Assembly (NCBI RefSeq): GCF_024199945.1
Contig: NZ_JANADP010000001.1
Coordinates: forward strand, 9,009,001 to 9,073,000
Origin: Bradyrhizobium sp. CCGUVB4N
GTDB taxonomy: Bacteria; Pseudomonadota; Alphaproteobacteria; Rhizobiales; Xanthobacteraceae
DNA: 64,000 nt
Reading direction: 5' to 3'
Part shown: one piece after another, positions 46,793 to 56,091 of the stretch
How the letters are laid out: every line of letters begins with the position of its first letter
How positions within the stretch are numbered: the stretch's first letter is position 1
Translations under genes and position numbers: made by a program
The notes under the pieces: generated by a model
What the model saw: the letters and a program-made list of their open reading frames with translations, nothing else
Told to the model about the DNA's origin: nothing
Database searches by the model: none

Positions 46793-46904
46793 TATATTTC
46801 GTCGGAGAGTACTCGCCGCTGGTGATGCTCGAGGCAGTCCACGGCACGTTGGGACAACATCACATTGAAATTATTTTGATTTCCGGATTTTCGACCGCTG
46901 CGCC

Positions 46905-46996
46905 GTAGGGTGGGCAAAGCGGAGCGTGCCCACCGTTCGCGCCCAATCGCCAATGTTGGTGGGCACGGCGCTTTGCGCCTTTGCCCACCCTACGAG
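46905..46996. repeat. Palindromic element, family C, copy 2
   Basis: 92 bp, outer inverted arms GTAGGGTGGGCAAAG and CTTTGCCCACCCTAC, inner inverted GTGCCCACC/GGTGGGCAC. The right arm contains the stop codon of the biotin carboxylase gene (minus-strand TAG at 46990-46992), as in the copy at 8782. The adjoining 46793-46904 has no gene. Confidence 0.87.
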
Positions 46997-48987
46997 ACCG
47001 CGCTCGCAGCCCCAGCCGCCCCGATCTCCGCTACGATCCGCCCGGTCGTCACCTGCTCGCCCTCGGCGACATCGATCGCGGCGACCACGCCGTCGATGCC
47101 GGCCTTGTGGACGTGCTCCATCTTCATCGCTTCCAGCGTGATCACCGGTTGGCCGGCGGTGACGCGGTCACCCGGCCTGACGAGAACGGCGACGACACGG
47201 CCGTTCATGGCGGCGCGGACCTTTCCGTCGCCGCCATTGCTTGCTGCGGCTTTCGGTGCAGCGAGCGTGAGATCGGTCACCGCAAGCGGGACGCCGCGGT
47301 GCTGGACGTAGAGCCGGTCGCCATCGCGGAGGAATTTTGCGCTGTCCGTCACGCCGTCATGGCGGAAGCGGATCGAGCCGGAATCGAGCTGATCGATCTC
47401 GAATTTGTCCTGGCGACCGCCAGCGATGACGGTGTAGCTGCCATCGCGCTCGCGGGTGATTTCCAGTTCATGCGTATGGCTCGCGATTTCGAGCTTGGCA
47501 GGTAGCGGGAACGTCGCCGACAAGCTCCGGCCACTCCGCCACGCCGGCGCGCGCGGATTAGTGACGTAGAGCAGCACGCCCGCCAATGCCGTGTCGAAGG
47601 CAGCCTCCACGCGCGGCGCCAACAGTTCGTCGCGATGCGTGCCGATGAACGCCGTCGTCGCCTCGCCCCTGGCAAAGCCGGGATGGCGCAGGCACGACAT
47701 CAGGAATGCCTGGTTGGTGGTCACGCCGAACGCCGTGAGTTGCTCAAGTCCGACGATCAGCCGTCCCCTCGCCTCCTCACGTGTCGCGCCATGGCTGATC
47801 ACCTTGGCGATCATGGAATCGTAGAACGGCGGGATCTCCGAGCCCGATTGCAGCGCATGCTCGACACGAATGCCATCAGGCACCTGCCAGCGCGCCATGC
47901 GGCCAGACTGCGGCATGAAATCCTGCGCGGCGTCTTCCGAGCAGAGCCGCACTTCGATGGCGTGACCGGAGAACTTGATGTCCTGCTGCTTCACTGGCAG
48001 CGGCTCGCCGCGCGCGACGCGCAGTTGCAGCTCGACGAGATCGAGCCCGGTGATCGCCTCGGTCACGGGATGCTCGACCTGAAGACGCGTGTTCATTTCC
48101 ATGAAATAGAACTCGCCGCTGGCATCGAGCAGGAACTCCAGCGTGCCGGCGCCCTCGTAGCGCAATGCCTTCACGGCTGCGACGGCGACCTCGCCCATTT
48201 TCGCACGCAGTTCGGCCGTCACCGCCGGCGACGGCGCCTCCTCGATCAGCTTCTGGTGCCGGCGCTGCACCGAACAGTCGCGCTCGCCGAGATGGATGGC
48301 GTTGCCGTGGCTGTCGCCGAACACCTGGATCTCGATATGGCGGGGATTTTGAATTGCGCGTTCGAGAATCACGGTGGGATCGCCGAACGCCGCCTTCGCC
48401 TCCGACCGTGCGCTGCGCAGGGCATCGCCGAACGACGCAGCGTCGGTCACGAGCCGCATGCCGCGCCCACCACCACCCGCGACGGCCTTGATCATGACGG
48501 GAAACCCGATCTTCTTGGCTTCCGCGAGCATGACCTCGTCGCCTTGGTCGGCACCTTGATAGCCGGGCACGCAAGGCACGCCGGCCTTCTTCATGATCTC
48601 CTTGGCGCCGGCCTTGTTGCCCATCGCCTCGATCGCCTGCGGCGACGGGCCGATGAAGACGAGACCAGCATCCTTGCAGGCTTGTGCAAAGTCTTCGTTC
48701 TCGGCGAGGAAGCCGTAGCCGGGGTGCACGGCATCCGCGCCGCTGGCTTTCGCTGCGCCAATGATCGCGGGGATGTTGAGATAGGATTGCGCCGGCAAGG
48801 CTTCGCCGATCCGCACCGCCTGATCGGCCTGCTTCACGTGGAGCGCATCGCGATCGGCATCCGAATAGACCGCGACGACGCCAAGCCCAAGCTGCCGCGC
48901 ACTGCGCATCACACGCAGCGCGATCTCGCCGCGATTGGCGACCAGGACCTTGAAGAACGGACGGTGCTGCACTGATCCGTTCCTCAT
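46990..48987 (-). CDS. Acyl-CoA carboxylase alpha subunit (biotin carboxylase with biotin carrier)
   Basis: 665 residues. N-terminal biotin carboxylase (VANRGEIALRVMRSA, HPGYGFLAENEDFAQAC, ATP-grasp GGGGRGMRLV, EMNTRLQVEHPVTE) and a C-terminal biotin carrier domain with EAMKMEHV (biotinyl Lys about 622). The middle is a shorter linking domain. It makes carboxybiotin for the partner transferase, whose gene is upstream and overlaps by TGA/ATG at 48984-48987. Together they carboxylate an acyl-CoA such as acetyl-, propionyl- or 3-methylcrotonyl-CoA. The stop codon and last residues come from the adjoining palindromic repeat. Confidence 0.92.
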   Translation of the reverse strand: MRNGSVQHRPFFKVLVANRGEIALRVMRSARQLGLGVVAVYSDADRDALHVKQADQAVRIGEALPAQSYLNIPAIIGAAKASGADAVHPGYGFLAENEDFAQACKDAGLVFIGPSPQAIEAMGNKAGAKEIMKKAGVPCVPGYQGADQGDEVMLAEAKKIGFPVMIKAVAGGGGRGMRLVTDAASFGDALRSARSEAKAAFGDPTVILERAIQNPRHIEIQVFGDSHGNAIHLGERDCSVQRRHQKLIEEAPSPAVTAELRAKMGEVAVAAVKALRYEGAGTLEFLLDASGEFYFMEMNTRLQVEHPVTEAITGLDLVELQLRVARGEPLPVKQQDIKFSGHAIEVRLCSEDAAQDFMPQSGRMARWQVPDGIRVEHALQSGSEIPPFYDSMIAKVISHGATREEARGRLIVGLEQLTAFGVTTNQAFLMSCLRHPGFARGEATTAFIGTHRDELLAPRVEAAFDTALAGVLLYVTNPRAPAWRSGRSLSATFPLPAKLEIASHTHELEITRERDGSYTVIAGGRQDKFEIDQLDSGSIRFRHDGVTDSAKFLRDGDRLYVQHRGVPLAVTDLTLAAPKAAASNGGDGKVRAAMNGRVVAVLVRPGDRVTAGQPVITLEAMKMEHVHKAGIDGVVAAIDVAEGEQVTTGRIVAEIGAAGAASAVS

Positions 48988-50600
48988 GGCCGGGCCACCG
49001 AGAATTGCATGCGCTGTGGCGACCGCGAATCGCCTTCGCGGCAGATCGCCAGCACTTCGGAAAGGACCGCGCGCGTATCGCGCGGATCGATCACGCCGTC
49101 GTCGAGCACGCGCGCGCTGGTCGAGAACACGTCCATCTGGCCGTCGAACACGCCGATGATCTGCGCCTTCATGGCATCGAGCTTCTCCTTCTCCACCGGC
49201 TTGCCGCGGCGCGCTGCGGCGGCCTCGGTCACGATCGCCATGGTCTCGGCGGCCTGCTCGCCGCCCATCACGGCGGTCTTGGCATTGGGCCATGAGAAAC
49301 AGAAGCGCGGATGGAAGCCGCGCCCGCACATGCCGTAATTGCCGGCGCCGAACGAGGCGCCGCAATAGATGGTGATCTGCGGCACCGTCGCCGAGGTCAC
49401 CGCCTGGATCATCTTGGAGCCGTGCTTGATCATGCCGGCTTCTTCATAGGCTTTTCCGACCATGTAGCCGGTGGTGTTGTTGAGATAGAGGATCGGCGTA
49501 CGGGTCTGGCAGCAGGCCTGGATGAAATGCGTTGCCTTGTTGGCGCCGGCGGGATCGAGCGGACCGTTGTTGGTGATGATACCGATCGCCTGGCCTTCGA
49601 TGCGCGCATGGCCGCAGACGGTGGCCGGGCCATAGTTCGGAGCCATCTCGGTGAAATCTGAATCGTCGATGATGCGCGCGATCACCTGCTTCATGTCGAC
49701 CGGGCGCTTGTGGTCCATCGGCATGATGCCGAGCAGCTCGTCCTGGTCGTAGCGCGGCGGCTTGAATTCCGACGCCACCCGGCCCGGCCGCTCCCATTCC
49801 AGCGCCGCCATGATCTCGCGCGCGATGCGCAGCGCGTCGCGGTCGTCCTCAGCAAGATAGTCGCCGAGACCGGAGATTTGGGTGTGCATCTCGGCGCCAC
49901 CGAGCTCTTCTTCCGTGGCGATCTCGCCGGTTGCGGCCTTCAGCAGCGGAGGGCCGGCGAGAAAGGCACGGGTGCGGCCGCGGACCATGACGATGTAGTC
50001 GGACAGACCGGTCTGATAGGCGCCACCCGCGGTGGACGAGCCGTGCGTGACGGTAACGACCGGCAAGCCGGCGGCCGAAAGCCGCGCAAGATTGCGAAAA
50101 ATGTTGCCACCGCGGACAAAATCCTCAACGCGGTAACGCAGCAGATTTGCACCGGCGCTTTCGACGAGCTGCACGTAAGGCAGCTTGTTCTCCAGCGCGA
50201 GCTCCTGAACGCGGATGGTCTTGTCGAGGCCGTAGGGCTGCAGCGCGCCGGCATCGATGCCGGCATCGTTGGCGCTGACCATGCAGCGAATGCCCGAGAC
50301 GAAGCCGATGCCGGCGATGACGCCACCGCCCGGCACGCTCTTGCTCGCATCCGGCACGTCGAACATGTAGCCGGCGAGCGTCGACAGCTCGATGAAGGGC
50401 GCGCCGGGATCCAGCACCAGCGCAACGCGCTCACGCGGCAGCAGCTGGCCGCGCTTGTGGAAGCGATCCTTGGCCGCAGCCGACGCCAAGCGCGTGCGCT
50501 CTTCCAGCCCACGCATGCGGTCGATCAGGCCGAGCATGCCGTCGCGGTTGGCACGGTAGGCGGCGCGGCCGGGGGAGATGGTGTTTTCGAGAATGGACAT
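48984..50600 (-). CDS. Acyl-CoA carboxylase beta subunit (carboxyltransferase)
   Basis: 538 residues, a two-domain crotonase-like carboxyltransferase. VGAN-like opening followed by IELSTLAGYMFDV and GVIAGIGFVSG, then THGSSTAGGAYQTGLSDYIVMVRG and the C-terminal NNTTGYMVGKAYEEAGMIKHGSKMI with the oxyanion-forming glycines. It moves the carboxyl group from biotin to an acyl-CoA. The length and motifs fit 3-methylcrotonyl-/geranyl-type or propionyl-CoA carboxylases; the exact substrate is unknown. The ATG at 50600 follows CAGGAGCTTTG. Its stop overlaps the alpha-subunit start. Confidence 0.9.
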   Translation of the reverse strand: MSILENTISPGRAAYRANRDGMLGLIDRMRGLEERTRLASAAAKDRFHKRGQLLPRERVALVLDPGAPFIELSTLAGYMFDVPDASKSVPGGGVIAGIGFVSGIRCMVSANDAGIDAGALQPYGLDKTIRVQELALENKLPYVQLVESAGANLLRYRVEDFVRGGNIFRNLARLSAAGLPVVTVTHGSSTAGGAYQTGLSDYIVMVRGRTRAFLAGPPLLKAATGEIATEEELGGAEMHTQISGLGDYLAEDDRDALRIAREIMAALEWERPGRVASEFKPPRYDQDELLGIMPMDHKRPVDMKQVIARIIDDSDFTEMAPNYGPATVCGHARIEGQAIGIITNNGPLDPAGANKATHFIQACCQTRTPILYLNNTTGYMVGKAYEEAGMIKHGSKMIQAVTSATVPQITIYCGASFGAGNYGMCGRGFHPRFCFSWPNAKTAVMGGEQAAETMAIVTEAAAARRGKPVEKEKLDAMKAQIIGVFDGQMDVFSTSARVLDDGVIDPRDTRAVLSEVLAICREGDSRSPQRMQFSVARP

Positions 50601-50614
50601 CAAAGCTCCTGCCC

Positions 50615-50710
50615 GTCATTCCGGGGCGCGCGGAGCGCGAGCCCGGAATCCATACTCCCGATCGTGGTTATGGATTTCGGGCCTGGCCCTTCGGGCCATC
50701 CCGGAATGAC
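50615..50710. repeat. Composite palindromic element, family B variant (GTCATTCCGG type)
   Basis: 96 bp: outer inverted GTCATTCCGG/CCGGAATGAC, a left hairpin CGCGCGGAGCGCGAGCCCGG, and a right hairpin GGGCCTGGCCCTTCGGGCC. It has the family B plan but different arms, so it is a related subfamily. It fills the 121-bp gap between the BKACE and carboxyltransferase genes. Confidence 0.75.
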
Positions 50711-50721
50711 CGAGTGTGTAA

Positions 50722-51588
50722 CTACCTGTTCGTCCCAAAGATCTTCCGCGCCTCGGCGGGGCTGGCGATGTCCCGGCCGGCGCGACGGGCGCAGGCGGCG
50801 ATGGCCTCGATCAGCTGGCCGTTCGACGTCACCTTCTTGCCGTCGGCGAGATAGAACGCGTCCTCCAGACCGGTGCGTAAGTGACCGCCGAGCTCGGCGC
50901 AGCGCTGGTGCAGCGGCCAGATCTCCTCGCGACCGATCGCGGTGACCTGAAATTGCGCTTCCGGCCGCTTCAGCTTGATCAGGATCGGCAGCAGCTCCGG
51001 GTCCGACGGCATCCCCGATGCGACACCCATGACGAAATTATATTCGAGCGGACCTTTGTACATGCCGACCTGGTGGTACATGCCGACGCAGCGAACGATG
51101 CCGACGTCAAAGCATTCGAACTCGGGGATGGTGCCGACCGCGTTCATGACGTCGAGATAGTCCTTCACCTTCTCGACCGCGTTGTCGAACATCATCGGCG
51201 GCCAGGCCCAGGTGTTGTCGGCCTTCACTTTCAGGTAATTCAGCGAGCCGGCGTTGCAGGCGGCGATCTCCGGCCTGGTCTCGCGGATGCAATCGAGCGC
51301 GCCGCTGTAGTTCGGCCCAGATACCCCCGAGGTGTGATTGATGATGACGCCGGGGCAGGCTTCGCGGATCGCCTGCTGGATCTCCTTGCTGACGGCGACC
51401 TCCCAGGACGGCAGATGCCCCTTGTCCGGCGCCTGCTGGCGCAGATGGATGTGCATGATGGACGCGCCCGCATCGAATGCAGCCTTGGCCTCGCGCGCCA
51501 TCTGCTCGGGCGTCACGGGCACGTTGTGCTGCTTCGGGTCGGTGAGCACGCCGTTCAGCGCGCAGGTGATGACGGCCTTGTCGCTCAT
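50722..51588 (-). CDS. BKACE family 3-keto-5-aminohexanoate-cleavage-type enzyme (DUF849)
   Basis: 288 residues of the DUF849/BKACE TIM-barrel family. The zinc ligands HIH are at residues 46-48, and INHTSG near 83, EFECFDVG near 155 and GLEDAFYL near 240 are conserved. The family swaps acyl groups between a beta-keto acid and acetyl-CoA, giving acetoacetate and an acyl-CoA. Which beta-keto acid is unknown. It is part of the carboxylase and dehydrogenase cluster. The ATG at 51588 was chosen: a GTG at 51606 lies inside a palindrome at 51604-51623 and would make the site coding. Confidence 0.9.
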   Translation of the reverse strand: MSDKAVITCALNGVLTDPKQHNVPVTPEQMAREAKAAFDAGASIMHIHLRQQAPDKGHLPSWEVAVSKEIQQAIREACPGVIINHTSGVSGPNYSGALDCIRETRPEIAACNAGSLNYLKVKADNTWAWPPMMFDNAVEKVKDYLDVMNAVGTIPEFECFDVGIVRCVGMYHQVGMYKGPLEYNFVMGVASGMPSDPELLPILIKLKRPEAQFQVTAIGREEIWPLHQRCAELGGHLRTGLEDAFYLADGKKVTSNGQLIEAIAACARRAGRDIASPAEARKIFGTNR

Positions 51589-51603
51589 ACCACTGATGTC
51601 TCG

Positions 51604-51623
51604 CACGTTGAGAATTCAACGTG
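51604..51623. promoter_or_regulatory. 20-bp palindrome directly before the BKACE gene (candidate operator)
   Basis: CACGTTGA-GAAT-TCAACGTG, perfect 8-bp arms and 4-bp centre, ending 15 bp before the ATG at 51588 on the minus strand. It is next to an AraC-type gene. It could be a repressor operator or, in RNA, a hairpin hiding the ribosome-binding site. Confidence 0.5.
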
Positions 51624-51685
51624 GGTGATCATGTGATGCAGGGCATGCGGCTTCTTGCGCGGAGAAGCTAGCTAAAGACGAGCTA

Positions 51686-51780
51686 TCGTAGGGTGGGCAA
51701 AGCGAAGCGTGCCCACCATCTTTGCCAATTGCCGAGAGGTCGTGGGCACGGCGCTTTGCGCCTTTGCCCACCCTACGAGA
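51686..51780. repeat. Palindromic element, family C, copy 3
   Basis: 95 bp: outer inverted TCGTAGGGTGGGCAAAG and CTTTGCCCACCCTACGA, inner inverted GCGTGCCCACC/GTGGGCACG. It ends 3 bp before the stop codon of the AraC gene (51784-51786), close to where the two other copies overlap stop codons. Confidence 0.88.
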
Positions 51781-51783
51781 GTG

Positions 51784-52584
51784 TCAACTCGCCTCCGCGA
51801 GCCTCACCGTCTCGCTGCTGCGATAGATCGCGAGGTCGCGCGAGCCGACGAAGATCGCGCGTGGCTTCAATCCGTAGAAGCGGCGGATCGAATGGCTGAA
51901 ATGGGTGCTATCGGGATAGCCGATATCCTGCGCGAGATGAGCGAGGTTGAGATCCTGGTTGGCGAAGTGCAGCAGATGCCGCGCACGCTTCCAGGCCCGG
52001 AAGGAGCGGAACGAGATGCCGGTCTCTTCCTTGAACAGATGCAGGAAGCGCGAGGCTGACAGACCAGCTTCGGCCGCGCAGGTGTCGGCGGTTACCGGTT
52101 CACCCGAGAAGCGCTCGATGCGGGCGACGGCGCGCGTGACGCGCGGGTCGAGCACACGGCGCGGCAGCGCCTCGCCAAAGCACATCTCGTCGAATTCGGC
52201 GGTGCTGATGTCGCCATAACGGCGCTGGCGCAGCAGCGCGTAGGCGGCGAGGATTTTTCGGGCATAGACCGCACGGTCCGGTCCCATCAGTCGCTGGGCC
52301 AAGGCCTCGATCACGCCGTCCGGCATGCTTTCGGGCTCGAGCGTCACGCTGATTGCAGTGCGGTAGTCGCTGGCGATGGAGTGCCGCTGGTTCGGCAGGG
52401 TGACGAACAGTTCGGCAGTGGCGAGAACGTCGTCGATGGTCAGATGCAGGCTGCCTTTCACGGCGACATAGACGTGGCAGCAACCTGGAGTCCGCTTGCG
52501 GGGCCTGCCGAGCAAGCCGGCATAAAACACCCGCTCCGGCGTGATCAGCATCAGATGGTCGGATTCGCGACCCTTGTCTTCCAT
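51784..52584 (-). CDS. AraC-family transcriptional regulator
   Basis: 266 residues. A C-terminal AraC double helix-turn-helix (about 160-258) with AGLSASRFLHLFKEETGISFRSFRAWKRAR and the second-helix segment DIGYPDSTHFSHSIRRFYG. The N-terminal half (about 1-150) resembles a small effector-binding barrel with no motif recognised. It is placed between the BKACE/carboxylase genes and the GST/acyl-CoA dehydrogenase genes and probably controls this cluster. Upstream lies a pair of direct repeats (52648-52678). Confidence 0.88.
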   Translation of the reverse strand: MEDKGRESDHLMLITPERVFYAGLLGRPRKRTPGCCHVYVAVKGSLHLTIDDVLATAELFVTLPNQRHSIASDYRTAISVTLEPESMPDGVIEALAQRLMGPDRAVYARKILAAYALLRQRRYGDISTAEFDEMCFGEALPRRVLDPRVTRAVARIERFSGEPVTADTCAAEAGLSASRFLHLFKEETGISFRSFRAWKRARHLLHFANQDLNLAHLAQDIGYPDSTHFSHSIRRFYGLKPRAIFVGSRDLAIYRSSETVRLAEAS

Positions 52585-52647
52585 TGGGTTCCTCCTCGCG
52601 CGGCTCTTTGGCCGCTGCGGACGGAGGTCACCTTAGCGGAAATTTGG

Positions 52648-52678
52648 GCGCTGTCACGGCGGGATAGCGCTGTCATGG
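52648..52678 (-). promoter_or_regulatory. Direct repeats upstream of the AraC gene (candidate binding site)
   Basis: GCGCTGTCACGG at 52648-52659 and GCGCTGTCATGG at 52667-52678, in the same orientation and 19 bp apart. AraC-family proteins often bind such direct repeats near their own promoter. The site is 64-94 bp before the ATG. Only 12 bp match, so chance is possible. Confidence 0.4.
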
Positions 52679-52730
52679 AGCGCAAAAAATTACCATTCCG
52701 GGACGACGATCAGTCGCCCCGGAACTCTTC

Positions 52731-52856
52731 GTCGTCCCGGCGAAGGCCGGGACCCATACCGCGAGGTCTATCGATGCGGATGGCACTAATTCCGAATGAC
52801 CAATCTTCGCGAAATTTCTCCCTGTGGTTATGGGTCCCGGCCTTCGCCGGGACGAC
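52731..52856. repeat. Composite palindromic element, family B (copy 8)
   Basis: 126 bp: left hairpin CCCGGCGAAGGCCGGG, a spacer with GACCAATCTTCGCGAAA, and right hairpin GGTCCCGGCCTTCGCCGGGACGAC. It ends 2 bp before the stop of the glutathione S-transferase gene. A degenerate extra arm (CCGGGACGACGATCAG) lies just before it at 52699. Confidence 0.82.
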
Positions 52857-52858
52857 CA

Positions 52859-53511
52859 CTACGCCCGCACGCGCGGCGCAACATTCTGTTCAGTGCCGGC
52901 CTTCTGCTCCGCAGCTACCGCGCGCTTGAAGCCGTCGCGCTGCTGCAGGCGCGCCCAATAGGCTGCGACATTCGGCCCGAAATCCTTGGCAAGCCCGATA
53001 CTCTCGGCAAGCCGGAGCGCGTAACCGATGACAATGTCAGCGGCGGTGAAGCGTCCCGCGCACAAGCTTTCGGCATTCGCTGTCGCTGCCTCGACGGCGC
53101 GCAGCCTCCCTAAGAACCATTTGGCGTAGTCGGTGGCGACCTGCGGGTTACGGCGCTCCTCCGGCTCGAGCTGGGTGTAACGAAGCACCAGCGTTTGCGG
53201 GAAGGTTAACGTGGCGTCGCTGAAATACATCCAGTTCAGGAAGGCGCCGTAGGCGGGATCCTCGGAGCGCAGCATCAGCGGCGTCGGACCGTATTTGACA
53301 CCGAGATAGTGGCAGATGCCGGAGGACTCCGTCATCTTCGTCTCGCCATCGACCATGAAGGGAATCGTGCCGAGCGGATTGAGCGCAAGATATTCCTTGG
53401 CGAAGACCCGCGGCGGGAACGGCAGCATCTTCAGCTCATACGGCAGTCCCATCTCCTCCAGCATCCAGAGCGGACGAAACGAGCGCGCGGCGTCGCAATG
53501 ATAGAGCGTGA

Positions 53512-53515
<4 letters not shown>
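52859..53515 (-). CDS. Glutathione S-transferase family protein
   Basis: 218 residues: an N-terminal thioredoxin-like domain (ITLYHCDAARSFRPLWMLEEMG, NPLGTIPFMVDG, ESSGICHYLG near residue 65) and a C-terminal helical domain. The ESS motif gives the glutathione contact. Function unknown; some family members act in aromatic or acyl catabolism. The ATG at 53515 overlaps the stop of the upstream dehydrogenase by 4 bp (ATGA type), so it is translated from that operon. It is in the same operon-like series as two acyl-CoA dehydrogenases. Confidence 0.88.
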
Positions 53516-54678
<1,163 letters not shown>

Positions 54679-54690
54679 TTACTTTCCTCG

Positions 54691-55827
54691 TCACAACCCC
54701 ATCTGCCGGCTGGCGAGATCCTTCATGATCTCCTCGGTGCCGCCACCGATGGCGTTGACCTTGACCTCGCGGTAGATGCGCTCGGCCTTGATGCCGCGCA
54801 TGAAGCCGGCGCCGCCGAAAATCTGCACGGCTTCCGAGGCGCAGAACGCCATGGTCTGCGTCGCCTGGTTCTTCATCATGCAGATTTCGGCGACCGGGCT
54901 CTCGCCCTGCTCCAGCCGCCAGGCCAGCAGTTCCAGCATCGCCTGCGACGCCGCGACCTTTTGCGCCATGTCGACGATCTTGTGGCGGATGACCTGGTGC
55001 TGAGCGAGCGGCTTGCCGAAGGTCTTGCGTTCCTTGGCGTAGGCGATCGCTTCATCGAGACAGACCCGCGCGAAGGCGGTGCAGCCCGCAGCCATGCCCA
55101 TCCGCTCGCTGTTGAAATTCCGCATGATGATCTTGAAACCCTGGCCCTCCTCGCCGATCAGGTTGTCGGCCGGCACACGGCACTCGTCGAAATGCAGCGT
55201 CGCCGTGTCGGAGGCCCACCAGCCCATCTTCTTCAGCTTGGTGCGCGACAGGCCGGGCGTATCGCCCTCGATCAGGAGCAGGCTCACGCCACCGGCACCC
55301 TCGCCGCCTGTACGCACCGCAACGGTCAGATAATCGGCGCGGACGCCCGAGGTGATGAAGGTCTTTTCACCACTCACGACGTAGTGATTGCCGTCACGCC
55401 GCGCCCTGGTGCGGAGGTTCGCAACGTCCGATCCACCGCCCGGCTCGGTGATGGCGAGCGCGGAGATCTTCTCGCCGGAAAGCACCTGCGGCAGCACCCG
55501 CGCCTTGACCTCGGGCCGCGCTGCGCGAGCGATCGGCGGCGAGCCGATGGTGTGGCTCATCAGGCTGGCGCTGACGCCGCCGGCGCCTGCCCGCGCCAGC
55601 TCCTGGCTGGCCACGATCTTCATGAACTGGTCGGCGGCGATCCCGCCATATTCCTCGGGGAATCCGAGCCCCAACAGGCCGATCTCGGCCGCCTTGCGAT
55701 AGAGCGCACGGGGGAATTCGCCGGCTTCGTCCCATTCATGGGCGAACGGCGCGATCTCCTTGTCGACGAACCGGCGCATGACGTCGCGGAAAGCGTCGTG
55801 CTCGGCGGTATAAAATGGGCTCTTCAT
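54691..55827 (-). CDS. Acyl-CoA dehydrogenase (second in the cluster, 378 residues)
   Basis: 378 residues. EIGLLGLGFPEEYGGIAAD near 50, ALAITEPGGGSDVANLRTRA near 120, GEKTFITSGVRADYL near 155, RKTFGKPLAQHQVIRH near 275, and FGGAGFMRGIKAERIYREVKVNAIGGGTEEIM near 340. It belongs to the acyl-CoA dehydrogenase family; the closing GGGTEE glutamate suggests a catalytic base position. The ATG at 55827 was chosen over an upstream frame reaching 56052, which overlaps the divergent promoter region. It is divergent from the acyl-CoA ligase at 56092. Confidence 0.88.
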   Translation of the reverse strand: MKSPFYTAEHDAFRDVMRRFVDKEIAPFAHEWDEAGEFPRALYRKAAEIGLLGLGFPEEYGGIAADQFMKIVASQELARAGAGGVSASLMSHTIGSPPIARAARPEVKARVLPQVLSGEKISALAITEPGGGSDVANLRTRARRDGNHYVVSGEKTFITSGVRADYLTVAVRTGGEGAGGVSLLLIEGDTPGLSRTKLKKMGWWASDTATLHFDECRVPADNLIGEEGQGFKIIMRNFNSERMGMAAGCTAFARVCLDEAIAYAKERKTFGKPLAQHQVIRHKIVDMAQKVAASQAMLELLAWRLEQGESPVAEICMMKNQATQTMAFCASEAVQIFGGAGFMRGIKAERIYREVKVNAIGGGTEEIMKDLASRQMGL

Positions 55828-56091
55828 GGCGTGCGCGCCTTCCACGACTTGTCTCGTTTCACCATGGCTGGAACATTGGCGGCTCACTTGCGCGGAGTGG
55901 CTGGGTGGTTCGTCGCACCTCGCCGGCCCGCGACCTAGCAACTCAACGCAAGACGATTTTCGTCCTCCGCAGGCCAACTCCAAATCAAAAAAGACTGCTG
56001 CACAAAACTCCGGCTGGCCTCCCAGGGCCATGCCGGGCATGGTGCACAGCAATAAAATTCAGGTGGCACAAGACCGCCGAGGGAGGGATTT

